From Cupriavidus pauculus (GTDB lineage: Bacteria; Pseudomonadota; Gammaproteobacteria; Burkholderiales; Burkholderiaceae): 64,000 nucleotides of DNA. The notes under the pieces were generated by a model. That model was not told where the DNA came from, did no database searches, and saw only the letters and a program-made list of their open reading frames with translations. Location: contig NZ_VZOW01000015.1 in NCBI RefSeq assembly GCF_008801835.1, forward strand, positions 62,001 to 126,000. Reading direction: 5' to 3'. Below are positions 16,494-24,115 of this stretch, in pieces (position 1 is the stretch's first letter; each line of letters opens with the position of its first letter). The position numbers and the translations under genes were made by a program.

Positions 16494-18482
16494 TCAATTC
16501 ATCCATTTGCTGCGTACCACCCGGCGCGGGTTGGGTTTGGCACTGCCAGAAGTAACGAGGCCACCGTCGAACTGCTGTTCTCGGGTGGCCTCGGGGGTTG
16601 TGATTTGTTTGGCAACGACTGGTGGGTCGGAGCCGAGTTGTTTTTCCAATTCGAGCCAGTGCCGGTCTTCGAACCGGTCCAGTCCTGCCGCCGCAGCCGC
16701 CGCCCGGGCGTAGACATAGCAGTCGAGTGCCTCATTGCGCTCACGCATCTTTTGCCACTCGCGGTGGGCAAAGCCGTTGCGGTCTCGCCGGGTGATCAGC
16801 TGCTCGGCACAGAGCTGTTGCACGTATTCGGCATCGACCTTGGGCAGGTGCACAAAGCCAGCCGGGTAGATCGGCGTGATGCCGTCGTCAGCCACCTCGG
16901 CGCTTTTGCGCAGGTTGTTGTAGAACTCCAGCTTGGCGATGCTGCCGGCCACCGGAAACACCTTGATGCCCCGGCGCAGCTTCTTGCCGCTGGCGGTGGC
17001 ATCCACCGCTGTGGGGGTGCCGATCAGCGCCGCACCACCGGCAATGCCCTTGATCGGCATCAGCCGGACATCACGCACGCTGCGAACGAAGGCATAGGCC
17101 TCCTGGGTGGCGTAGCCGGTATCCAACGCCAGTCGCGCCAGGCTCAGTTGGCAGTCCGAACTGTGGGTCCAGGTCTCGCCCATGAGCTTGGCCAAGCCCG
17201 ACCAGACCTCGGTACGAGCCGTGTCGCCCATCAGGATCCGGTGCTCCACCAGCCACGCGGCCTTGCCACGCCCGAAGGCCCAGACCGAGACTTCGATGCG
17301 GTCCTTCTGCACGTCGGCACCGGCAGTCAGCAGCAGACCGCCAGCGGGCACGGTGCCGATGCGGTAGTCCTCGCGACGTTCCAGCAATCGTTGCCAGTCG
17401 GGCGCTTCACCCTCTTCAACCCAGGTCTCACCCAGTTCGGTGTTCTTGAAGGTCTTGATGGCCGACGCCGACCGACTGTCTGACATCGCAGCCGATTCCC
17501 AGGCCCGCGCGATCTCGATCCAGCTGCGCCAGCCGACCGGGCTGTAGAGACTGGAGAGGTGAAACCCGGCCGTGCGCCCGGCTTGTTCAGGCGCGCAAGC
17601 CTGCCACTGACCGTTGTCCAGCATCCAGGTCTTGTGGTGCTCGGCAATCGGTTCACCACAGGCCTCGCAGATGTAGGCCGCTGTTTCGGGCTGGCCACGT
17701 TCCCAGCGCAGCTGTTCAAACCGCAGCCACTGGCGGTGGTCGCAATGCGGGCACGGCACGAAGTAGCGGCGCTGGTCCGACGATTCGAACTCGCGTTCGA
17801 CCGCACTCGCCCCGGCAATCGTCGGGGTCGAGACGATCAGGATCTTGCGCCGGGCAAAGGTGCGGGTTCGCGCCTCGGCCAGAGAGATCGCATCACCTTC
17901 GCCTTCCACATCCAGTGGGTAGCCGTCGACCTCGTCGAGAAACAGGTAGCGCACCGGCATGGAACGCAGGCCCACCGCGCTGTTGGCGCCGGTCATCACC
18001 AGCACGCCACCATGGAACTCTTTGGCCAGGATGGTGTTGCCGGAGTCCCGACTGCGCGCCGGGGCGATGCGCTCCTGGATGGCCGGGCTTTCCTCGATCA
18101 GCGCATCAATGCGCTGCTTGGAGGCCCGCTTGGCCATCTCCACCGTGGGCCACACCGCCATCATCGGGCCCGGGGCGTGGTGGATCACGTATCCCACCCA
18201 GTTCAGGCCCAATTCGGTGCCGCCCACCTGCGCGCCTTTCATGAATACCACCCGCTCGATCGGCGACATCGGGGACAGGCAATCCATGATCTCGCGCAGG
18301 TAGGGCGTGCGGCTGGTGCGCCAGCGTCCTGGTTCGGAGGCAGCCTTGCTGGAGAGCACCCGGTGCTTGTCGGCCCATTCGGATACCGTGAGCAGCGGGT
18401 CGGGCGTCAAGCCTTCGCGCCAAGCGCGCTCGATAGCGTCCCAGCCTTCGTAATACAGCTCGTCCATGCTCAATCCACACAT
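16494..18482 (-). CDS. Terminase large subunit (lambda gpA / GpA family)
   Basis: About 662 residues from the ATG at 18,482, which overlaps the small-subunit stop (TGATG); an ATG five codons later (MDELYYEG) is the alternative. It has a Walker-like MKGAQVGGTE, the acidic FLDEVDGYP, two zinc-type pairs (CPHC and CEAC) and a C-terminal nuclease-like region. It packages and cuts concatemeric DNA at cos. The family and neighbouring gpW and portal indicate a cos-type phage. A longer reading into the small-subunit gene is not needed. Confidence 0.92.
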   Translation of the reverse strand: MCGLSMDELYYEGWDAIERAWREGLTPDPLLTVSEWADKHRVLSSKAASEPGRWRTSRTPYLREIMDCLSPMSPIERVVFMKGAQVGGTELGLNWVGYVIHHAPGPMMAVWPTVEMAKRASKQRIDALIEESPAIQERIAPARSRDSGNTILAKEFHGGVLVMTGANSAVGLRSMPVRYLFLDEVDGYPLDVEGEGDAISLAEARTRTFARRKILIVSTPTIAGASAVEREFESSDQRRYFVPCPHCDHRQWLRFEQLRWERGQPETAAYICEACGEPIAEHHKTWMLDNGQWQACAPEQAGRTAGFHLSSLYSPVGWRSWIEIARAWESAAMSDSRSASAIKTFKNTELGETWVEEGEAPDWQRLLERREDYRIGTVPAGGLLLTAGADVQKDRIEVSVWAFGRGKAAWLVEHRILMGDTARTEVWSGLAKLMGETWTHSSDCQLSLARLALDTGYATQEAYAFVRSVRDVRLMPIKGIAGGAALIGTPTAVDATASGKKLRRGIKVFPVAGSIAKLEFYNNLRKSAEVADDGITPIYPAGFVHLPKVDAEYVQQLCAEQLITRRDRNGFAHREWQKMRERNEALDCYVYARAAAAAAGLDRFEDRHWLELEKQLGSDPPVVAKQITTPEATREQQFDGGLVTSGSAKPNPRRVVRSKWMN

Positions 18483-19063
18483 CAGTCGACTTTGGGCTGC
18501 ACATCGCCCAGGTCTTGCAACTGTTCGCGCACGGCAGCGTCCAGTGCCACGTGCAAGGCATGAGGTTCCACGCCCAGCCCGGCTGCCATTTGCGCGGAAA
18601 TGCGCGCTGGCCAGTTGAGCCATGCATCGCGTTCGGCCCGTGCCAGCTTGAATACGTGAGCCACGGCTTGTGCGCGGTCGACCAGTTCGCCTTTCAGCTG
18701 TGCCAGGCGCACCTTGTTGGTCTGTGCCTTGACCACCTCGTTGACGGTGCGGGCTTGCAGCAGCGATGTGCCGCCCGATGACAGCGCCGGGGTGGGTGAC
18801 TCTGCCGTTTCGCGTGGTGGCCGCGCGGAAGCTTGCGGAGCCTCGCGGGCTGGTGCGGAAACCTGCGGAGTCGTTTTGTCACTGGTTACGTCCGCTACCG
18901 ACCGACGGGTCGGTGTGGTGTTGGCTGCCCACTGGGCATCGGCCACCACCGGATCGATGGTGCCGTCCGGCAACTGGCTGATGCGCCCGGTGTCGATGGC
19001 CTTCTTGACGGCCACGTGCGACACGCCGCGATGGCGCGCGTAGGCGCGAATGGACAGTCCCAT
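18482..19063 (-). CDS. Terminase small subunit (Nu1-like)
   Basis: 193 residues. The N-terminus (MGLSIRAYARHRGVSHVAVKKAI) is a winged helix-turn-helix as in Nu1 and would recognise cos. A Pro/Ala/Thr-rich linker (about 50-100) follows, then a helical C-terminus expected to bind the large subunit. It is the first gene of the leftward late operon; the 19,064-19,220 gap to the divergent gene should hold its promoter and possibly cos, but I cannot point to an exact site. Confidence 0.85.
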   Translation of the reverse strand: MGLSIRAYARHRGVSHVAVKKAIDTGRISQLPDGTIDPVVADAQWAANTTPTRRSVADVTSDKTTPQVSAPAREAPQASARPPRETAESPTPALSSGGTSLLQARTVNEVVKAQTNKVRLAQLKGELVDRAQAVAHVFKLARAERDAWLNWPARISAQMAAGLGVEPHALHVALDAAVREQLQDLGDVQPKVD

Positions 19064-19144
19064 GGTGTTGATCTACTCAGTGCAAGTGGGTGGCCTCCTG
19101 TATGCGGTTTTTCATGCAAAGGCGAGTGAATCACCCGGGATTAA

Positions 19145-19220
19145 AAAGCGCTTGGCTTCTGTGGCGCACAGCGCGTGAATGCGGATGTCGATTGACAAGC
19201 AACTTACCAAGGAGCCCCAC
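19145..19220 (+). repeat. Leader repeat copy A
   Basis: First of three related leaders. It contains TTGGCT at 19,152-19,157, a 17-base spacer with CAGCGC at its end, then GTGAAT at 19,175-19,180, and finishes with AAGGAGCCCCAC before the ATG at 19,221. Spacing and order match copies B and C, suggesting a shared promoter-leader module. Confidence 0.7.
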
Positions 19221-19511
19221 ATGGCCAAACCCAAGCAACCCACCGCACTCTCCCCGGACGAGATCGAGCTCTTGCTCGAATCGATCGCCCTGGACCACCT
19301 GTTAATCGAAACCCTGCAAACCCGCCACCGCGACAGCCTTGACTTCCACGACGTCAGCGTCTGGGGTGTCAAAAGCGCCTTGCAAGCCGCGTTTGACGCC
19401 GGGCTGCGCGCAGCCAGTGGAAGCCTGAAGCAGGCCGTGCACCGCACGCGCAAGGCCACCGCAGCCAATCGAATCAGCGGCAACGGCAGCGCTGCTGCCC
19501 TGCAAGCGTGA
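19221..19511 (+). CDS. DUF6900-like small phage protein
   Basis: 96 residues from the ATG at 19,221 (MAKPKQPTALSPDEIE). This start follows AAGGAG with 7-base spacing and the shared leader; an in-frame upstream ATG falls inside the leader. The pattern IETLQTRHRDSLDFHDVSVWGVKSALQAAFDAG matches DUF6900 proteins of unknown function seen on proteobacterial phages and plasmids. It diverges from the packaging operon. Confidence 0.7.
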   Translation: MAKPKQPTALSPDEIELLLESIALDHLLIETLQTRHRDSLDFHDVSVWGVKSALQAAFDAGLRAASGSLKQAVHRTRKATAANRISGNGSAAALQA

Positions 19512-19518
19512 GGGCGCC

Positions 19519-20091
19519 ATGACCATTGCACTCAACCCCAACCAGCAGGCCATCCTGGAGCACGCCGTACAACACAGCGGCGGCAAGATCGCCTGGTTCC
19601 CCGAGCACATCAAGGGCGGCGCCCGTGCCAAGGTGCTCGAAGGCTTGTTCAAACGTGCCCTAATCACGCCCGACGGCGATGATTGGGTGGTGGCCGCCGA
19701 GGGCTACGACGCCCTGGGCCTGCCCCGACCGGGCGCCTTGCCACCGACCATCACGCTGGACGATCCGGAACTGGAGGCCGATGTCGCCAGTGCAGAGGCC
19801 AGTTGGCAGCAGCCCGCCAAGGGCAAGCCGGTTCGCACCCGCGCCGACAGCAAACAGGCCCTGGTCATTGGCCTGCTGCAACGCCCCGAGGGCGCCACCA
19901 TCGCGCAGATCATGGAAGCCACGGGCTGGCAGCAGCACACCGTGCGCGGAACCCTGGCCGGCACGCTCAAGAAGCGTTTGGGGCTGACCATCACATCAGC
20001 TAAGGATATCGACGGTCAGCGGGTGTACCGCATCGAGTCCGCGTCCGCAGGCACCGCTACCGCCACCACCACTGAATCGGAGGCCGCATGA
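19519..20091 (+). CDS. DUF3489-containing protein
   Basis: 190 residues. The C-terminal half (about 105-175) holds TKQALVIGLLQRPEGATIAQIMEATGWQQHTVRGTLAG-type sequence, the winged-helix-like DUF3489 core. It may bind DNA. The N-terminal half is not recognised and a low-complexity Thr/Ala tail ends the protein. It starts 7 bp after the DUF6900 stop and overlaps the next gene by 4 bp (ATGA). Confidence 0.75.
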   Translation: MTIALNPNQQAILEHAVQHSGGKIAWFPEHIKGGARAKVLEGLFKRALITPDGDDWVVAAEGYDALGLPRPGALPPTITLDDPELEADVASAEASWQQPAKGKPVRTRADSKQALVIGLLQRPEGATIAQIMEATGWQQHTVRGTLAGTLKKRLGLTITSAKDIDGQRVYRIESASAGTATATTTESEAA

Positions 20092-20447
20092 ACGCCCGTC
20101 CCAACTTGGCGCGGATTGATGAACTGGGGCAGCGCCTGGCCGACCAGGCGTTTCGCACCCTGATCAGCCTCTGCCCCGAAATCCGCAGCGCCAGCCCGGC
20201 GCGCCAGGAGACGGTGTGTGCCGCGATGCGCGCCAGGGTGGCGCCAAGCATCGACCGCCTGCTGGAAGACGCACGGCTCGCGCCCTGTTTGGCTGAAGCG
20301 GCGTTTCACAACGCCGTGCTCACCCTGGCACTGGTGGGCGTTGAAGCCTTGCAGGCCAAGGTCGTGAGCCCCAAGTACCGATCCAACAGACGAACAACTA
20401 CACCAACCAGAAAGGCCCGTCATGCCCAGCATGTCCATCACCATTGA
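20088..20447 (+). CDS. Hypothetical protein
   Basis: 119 residues, unrecognised. It is helical in its first 90 residues (ARIDELGQRLADQAFRTLISLCPEIR) with a basic, His-rich tail. It overlaps the DUF3489 gene by 4 bp and the next gene by 26 bp in another frame. The tail from about residue 95 lies in the overlap and may be read-through of the intergenic sequence rather than conserved protein. Confidence 0.5.
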   Translation: MNARPNLARIDELGQRLADQAFRTLISLCPEIRSASPARQETVCAAMRARVAPSIDRLLEDARLAPCLAEAAFHNAVLTLALVGVEALQAKVVSPKYRSNRRTTTPTRKARHAQHVHHH

Positions 20448-20781
20448 ACGCACCCCCTTGACCCTCCAGTGGGAGGGCCAAGATATCCAGGTCGAGCAAC
20501 TTGGCATACGGCTGCCCTTTGCGCGCAAGCCCGAGAACCTCGGGGACATGAGCGCCAGTGGCGACTACATCGTCTACGTCACCGAGACCCGGACCATGAC
20601 ACCCGAGGAGTTCGATGGCTTTGCTGCCAACCTGCTCGTTTCGCGCGACTGGCTGGCGGGCAAGGGTGGCTATGTCGGCCAGGGAGGTTTGTGCGTGGAA
20701 GTTCACGCACCCGGACGCCCGTACCTCTATGTCGACCCGTCTGGCGGCGACTACGCCCGCTACGCGGCCCGGCTGGGCTAG
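20422..20781 (+). CDS. Hypothetical protein
   Basis: 119 residues, starting MPSMSITIERTPLTLQWEG. It is beta-rich by eye, with GYVGQGGLCVEVHAPGRPYLYVDPSGGDYARY near the end. No family is recognised. AAAGG lies upstream of the ATG, slightly distant. It is followed by leader copy B. Confidence 0.6.
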   Translation: MPSMSITIERTPLTLQWEGQDIQVEQLGIRLPFARKPENLGDMSASGDYIVYVTETRTMTPEEFDGFAANLLVSRDWLAGKGGYVGQGGLCVEVHAPGRPYLYVDPSGGDYARYAARLG

Positions 20782-20815
20782 TGGCTGCGCCGCCACGCTG
20801 TTCATCTTCTTCCAT

Positions 20816-20885
20816 CAAAGCCTTGGCTTTGCATCGCAGCAGCGCGTCAATGGGGTTATCGCCCAACGATTGAAGGAGCCCCACC
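20816..20885 (+). repeat. Leader repeat copy B
   Basis: It contains the hairpin AAAGCC-TT-GGCTTT, TTGGCT at 20,823-20,828, a 17-base spacer ending CAGCGC, GTCAAT at 20,846-20,851, a GGTTATCGCC block, and GAAGGAGCCCCACC just before the ATG at 20,886. It is closely similar to copy C, and more divergent from copy A. Confidence 0.75.
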
Positions 20886-21149
20886 ATGACCCTCGACCTC
20901 GACACCCTCATGCGCCAGATGACCGAACAAAAGGCCAAAGACGCCTTGCTCACCGCCCGTTCCACCCTGGAGCGCAGCCTGCGCGAGTTGGACCATTACA
21001 TCGAGCGGCTCGACACCGCCGAGACGCTGCAGGACAAATCGCAGGTAATGAACTGGGCGCTCAATGCGCTTGCCTGCAACATCACGCCCAACTTGCGGCT
21101 GGACTTGATCGCCAACGCGCAGGCCGAACTGGCCAGCGTCGCAAAATGA
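20886..21149 (+). CDS. Hypothetical helical protein
   Basis: 87 residues, unrecognised, strongly helical and charged (KAKDALLTARSTLERSLRELDHYIERLD), probably coiled-coil. It is preceded by leader copy B and AAGGAG. It is followed within 25 bp by leader copy C. Confidence 0.6.
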   Translation: MTLDLDTLMRQMTEQKAKDALLTARSTLERSLRELDHYIERLDTAETLQDKSQVMNWALNALACNITPNLRLDLIANAQAELASVAK

Positions 21150-21172
21150 TCACGGCCCGCAAAAATGATCCA

Positions 21173-21241
21173 GAAAGCCTTGGCTTTCTGATCGAACAGC
21201 GCGTGAATGGAGTCATCGCCAACACAGACACGGAGCCGACG
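21173..21241 (+). repeat. Leader repeat copy C
   Basis: It contains AAAGCC-TT-GGCTTT, TTGGCT at 21,180-21,185, a 17-base spacer ending CAGCGC, GTGAAT at 21,203-21,208, GAGTCATCGCC, and CGGAGCCGACG before the ATG at 21,242. The ribosome-binding part is slightly weaker than in copies A and B. Confidence 0.75.
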
Positions 21242-21616
21242 ATGACCACCACCCAGCAAGCAAAAATCCCCGCAACGCAAAATGAGTCGTGGGGCCTATT
21301 TGGGACCCTCGGCGAGCACGCCGAAGCCGCCTGGCCGATCGCGATGACGGCGATTTCGGACGCCACCTTCCAACCTCTCGACTCGGTCCGCGCATTCCTG
21401 GACAGCCGCCATGGCCGCCACTTTGCCGACGATGTGCTCAACGGCCTGCACGTCGGATCGGACCTGCCTGATGCGATCCACGCCGCCACCCAACGCTGGA
21501 TGGGCTGGACCATCGGCCGCCTGACCAGCAAGCAGCACGGGATTCCCAAGGGGCTGCCCTACCTGACGGGCTTTGTGATTCACTGCGAGATCGTCGAAGA
21601 GGCACTTGCAGACTGA
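21242..21616 (+). CDS. Conserved hypothetical accessory protein
   Basis: 124 residues from the ATG after leader copy C. It starts MTTTQQAKIPATQNESWG and contains GHFADDV-like and GWTIGRLTSKQHGIPKG segments. Similar short proteins occur on plasmids and integrative elements, but I cannot name a family or function. A much longer in-frame reading from upstream would run through the previous gene and leader and is not credible. Confidence 0.6.
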   Translation: MTTTQQAKIPATQNESWGLFGTLGEHAEAAWPIAMTAISDATFQPLDSVRAFLDSRHGRHFADDVLNGLHVGSDLPDAIHAATQRWMGWTIGRLTSKQHGIPKGLPYLTGFVIHCEIVEEALAD

Positions 21617-21642
21617 CAGCCCGGGTTCCATTTTGGTCCATT

Positions 21643-21662
21643 ATGGGCTATGATAGGCCCAT
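21643..21662. promoter_or_regulatory. Inverted repeat overlapping a -10 box, probable toxin-antitoxin operator
   Basis: ATGGGC and GCCCAT flank an 8-base centre that contains the -10-like TATGAT (21,649-21,654). It lies 15 bp before the antitoxin start, with AAAGGAGG between. Autorepression by the antitoxin is inferred from this layout. Confidence 0.6.
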
Positions 21663-21677
21663 TCAAAGGAGGTTCGT

Positions 21678-21887
21678 ATGGCCATCAATGTCAAACTGCC
21701 CGAAGCCTTGGTTGAGACCGCCAAGCGCTATGGCACCATCGAGCACCGCTCGGTGCCCAAGCAAATCGAATACTGGTCTCAGATCGGCAAGATCGCCGCA
21801 GAAAACCCCGATCTTCCGTTCAGCGTCATCCGCGACATCCTGATCGCTGACCAGGAAGAGCCCGTGGGTGAGTACCAGTTCGGCTGA
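21678..21887 (+). CDS. ParD-like antitoxin
   Basis: 69 residues: MAINVKLPEALVETAKRYGTIEHRSVPKQIEYW. This is a short ribbon-helix-helix N-terminus followed by an acidic C-terminus, as in ParD-like antitoxins paired with RelE/ParE toxins. AAAGGAGG precedes the ATG. Its stop overlaps the toxin start (TGATG). It is expected to bind and neutralise the toxin and repress the operon through the inverted repeat upstream. Confidence 0.82.
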   Translation: MAINVKLPEALVETAKRYGTIEHRSVPKQIEYWSQIGKIAAENPDLPFSVIRDILIADQEEPVGEYQFG

Positions 21888-22165
21888 TGCGCGTCCTTGT
21901 CACACCGACCTTCGAGCGCGCCGTTAAAAAGCTGCACAAGCAGCAAAAAGCCGCGCTTGACGAGGCAGTTCGAACCATTGTCGGCCAGCCGGAAGCCGGT
22001 GAAACCAAAGTCGGCGATCTGGCTGGCGTGCAGGTTTACAAGTTCCGCATGGGCAACCTGCTGTGCCTGCTTGCCTACCGCATTCTGGATGAGAACACGC
22101 TCAAGTTGCTGATGGTTGGCCCGCACGAGAATTTCTACCGCGACCTCAAACGCACCGAGCATTGA
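21887..22165 (+). CDS. RelE/ParE-superfamily toxin
   Basis: 92 residues. It has the family pattern FERAVKKLHKQQKAALDEAVRTI near the start, AGVQVYKFRMGNLLCLLAYRI in the core and GPHENFYRDLKR at the end, the last resembling the YafQ/HigB C-terminus. The toxin is probably an mRNA interferase or gyrase inhibitor; sequence alone does not decide. Its stop is 7 bp from the stop of the convergent, broken nuclease gene. Confidence 0.82.
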   Translation: MRVLVTPTFERAVKKLHKQQKAALDEAVRTIVGQPEAGETKVGDLAGVQVYKFRMGNLLCLLAYRILDENTLKLLMVGPHENFYRDLKRTEH

Positions 22166-22374
22166 CATGGACTCAGGAGGCGAACAATGCCTCCTGTCGT
22201 TGTCTCATCAAAACGCTATCCAGGGCGAATTCGAATTTCGCATCCTCAAAGTAGCGGCACTTGACGCCACCATCACCATAGCGGACCCCGGGTACCTCGC
22301 AGCGCAATGCAATCGTTGTGGGTATCGGCCAATGCATAGTAGGCAATCAGCCGGCGATCCAGGGCGACCAATGC

Positions 22375-23742
22375 AGTTGTGTATCGTTCTTTCTGTAAAT
22401 TCCGTTTTGCCCGTGGCCTGCTGGGCGGGGAGCGTAGGCGCGTAGCGCCGGAGGTCACCGCCCAGCAGGCGGCACGACGGTGGGTCTGACGCCATGATTT
22501 CGAGAAAGGAGTGTCTCCCTCATGGCGATGCGTGTCGAAACGAATCCTTTGGAAGCCGCCTATGCCGCCCTGCTTGAAAATGGCCTGGACGGCGCCGGCG
22601 AAGCCCTGCGTATCCTCGTCAATGAAGCCGCCAAGATCGAGCGAAGCGCGTTTCTCGGCGCCCGTCCCTACGAGCGTACCGAAACACGGCGCGATTACGC
22701 CAATGGTTTCAAGCCCAAGACCGTGCTCACCCGGCATGGCGAATTGACCTTCCAGGTGCCGCAAGTGCGTTCCAGCGACTTTTATCCTTCCGCCCTGGAG
22801 AAGGGCACCCGCACCGACCAGGCGGTCAATCTCGCCCTGGCCGAGATGTATGTCCAAGGCGTCTCCACCCGCCGCGTCATCGACGTCCTGCAGCGCCTGC
22901 TCGGACCGGAGATTTCGCTTTCCAGCGCCCAGGTCAGCCGCGCTGCGGCCAAGCTCGACGAGGGACTCAGGGCTTGGCGCGAACGTCCCTTGGGTGAGAC
23001 GCCTTACCTTTTTCTGGATGCGCGCTACGAGAAGGTCCGCCTGGAAGGCCGCATCGTCGATTGCGCGGTTTTGATCGCCGTCGGCATCGAAGCTTCCGGC
23101 AAACGCCGTGTGCTGGGCTGCGAGGTCGCCACCTCGGAAGCCGAGATCAACTGGCGCCGTTTCCTGGAGAGCCTCCTGGCCCGCGGCCTGAAGGGCGTCA
23201 CGCTCATCATCGCCGACGATCATGCCGGACTCAAGGCGGCCCGCCGGGCCGTACTCCCCTCCGTGCCCTGGCAGCGCTGCCAGTTCCATCTGCAGCAGAA
23301 CGCCGGCGCGCTCACTACCCGGCAGGAGGCCCGAAAGACGGTGGCCGCCCAGATGCGCGCCATCTTCAACGCCCCCGACCGGACGGAGGCCGAACGGCTC
23401 TTGAAGGCCGCTCTGACCCTCTGGTGCAAGGAACATCCGAAGCTTGCCGAATGGGCCGAGACGGCCATCCCTGAGAGCCTGACCGTGTTCGACTTCCCGG
23501 CGGCGCATCGCATCCGGCTGCGCACCACCAATGGCCTGGAACGGATCAACCGGGAGCTGCGCCGACGCACCCGGGTGGCGAGCATCTTCCCCAACCCCGA
23601 TTCCTGCCTGCGCCTTGTCTCCGCACTGCTCGCCGAACTCGACGACGAGTGGATGACCGGCAAGGTCTATCTCAACTTCAACCCGTAACCCGAATGTCAT
23701 GACCACCAATCCGGAAATTTACAGAAAAGAGGTTGCACAATC
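22375..23742 (+). mobile_element. IS256-family insertion sequence, 1,368 bp, with target duplication
   Basis: It is flanked by ACCAATGC at 22,367-22,374 and 23,743-23,750, an exact 8-bp target duplication. The ends form imperfect inverted repeats of about 30 bp, sharing TTGTG near the tip and TTTCTGTAAAT further in. A strong 13-bp hairpin (22,416-22,428 with 22,458-22,470) lies ahead of the transposase and may shield it from outside transcription. The element is complete with one transposase. It interrupts the nuclease gene on the opposite strand. Confidence 0.92.
22522..23688 (+). CDS. IS256-family transposase
   Basis: 388 residues, normal for the family. It contains the mutator-type signature with YLFLDARYEKVR (first Asp), IIADDHAGL (second Asp), PWQRCQFHLQQN and the Glu in NGLERINRELRRR. 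These give the DDE triad with the C-2-H region between the second D and E. AAAGGAG lies upstream. No stop or frameshift is visible, so the element is probably still active. Confidence 0.93.
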   Translation: MAMRVETNPLEAAYAALLENGLDGAGEALRILVNEAAKIERSAFLGARPYERTETRRDYANGFKPKTVLTRHGELTFQVPQVRSSDFYPSALEKGTRTDQAVNLALAEMYVQGVSTRRVIDVLQRLLGPEISLSSAQVSRAAAKLDEGLRAWRERPLGETPYLFLDARYEKVRLEGRIVDCAVLIAVGIEASGKRRVLGCEVATSEAEINWRRFLESLLARGLKGVTLIIADDHAGLKAARRAVLPSVPWQRCQFHLQQNAGALTTRQEARKTVAAQMRAIFNAPDRTEAERLLKAALTLWCKEHPKLAEWAETAIPESLTVFDFPAAHRIRLRTTNGLERINRELRRRTRVASIFPNPDSCLRLVSALLAELDDEWMTGKVYLNFNP

Positions 23743-24115
23743 ACCAATGCCAGCACATCAAAATCATCGCTGCTGTACCGCCGTCGCCCACCTTTTCCAG
23801 CTCGACGGGTGTGAAACACATAAAGCGGAGAGCCGCGGTTGAGCGAACCGGGTGTCTTGGGCGTCTTGGTGGATTTCACCTGAACCCGGATCACCCGCTG
23901 ACCGATGTCAACAGCAATGTCATACGGCACGCCTTGTGATGTCGGGTACGCTACCCAACCATTGAGCAGCAAATCTGCCATCACCAAATACTCACCCGCT
24001 CGGCCAATCTCCATTTCGGCGCTGACCCGCAGGTTGTGGTGCCGAACAACAGCACTTTCGTCGATCAAGCCGTGGTCCTTGGGCTCAGCCACATCCAAGA
24101 AGCTGAGTTGCCTGA

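Noticed and set aside
20615-21616. 333-codon plus frame joining several genes
   Set aside because: It runs through another gene and two leader repeats before entering the true 124-residue gene at 21,242.
22273-23709. 478-codon minus-strand frame opposite the transposase
   Set aside because: Antisense shadow of the DDE transposase; only its last part, outside the IS, is the true tail of the broken nuclease gene.
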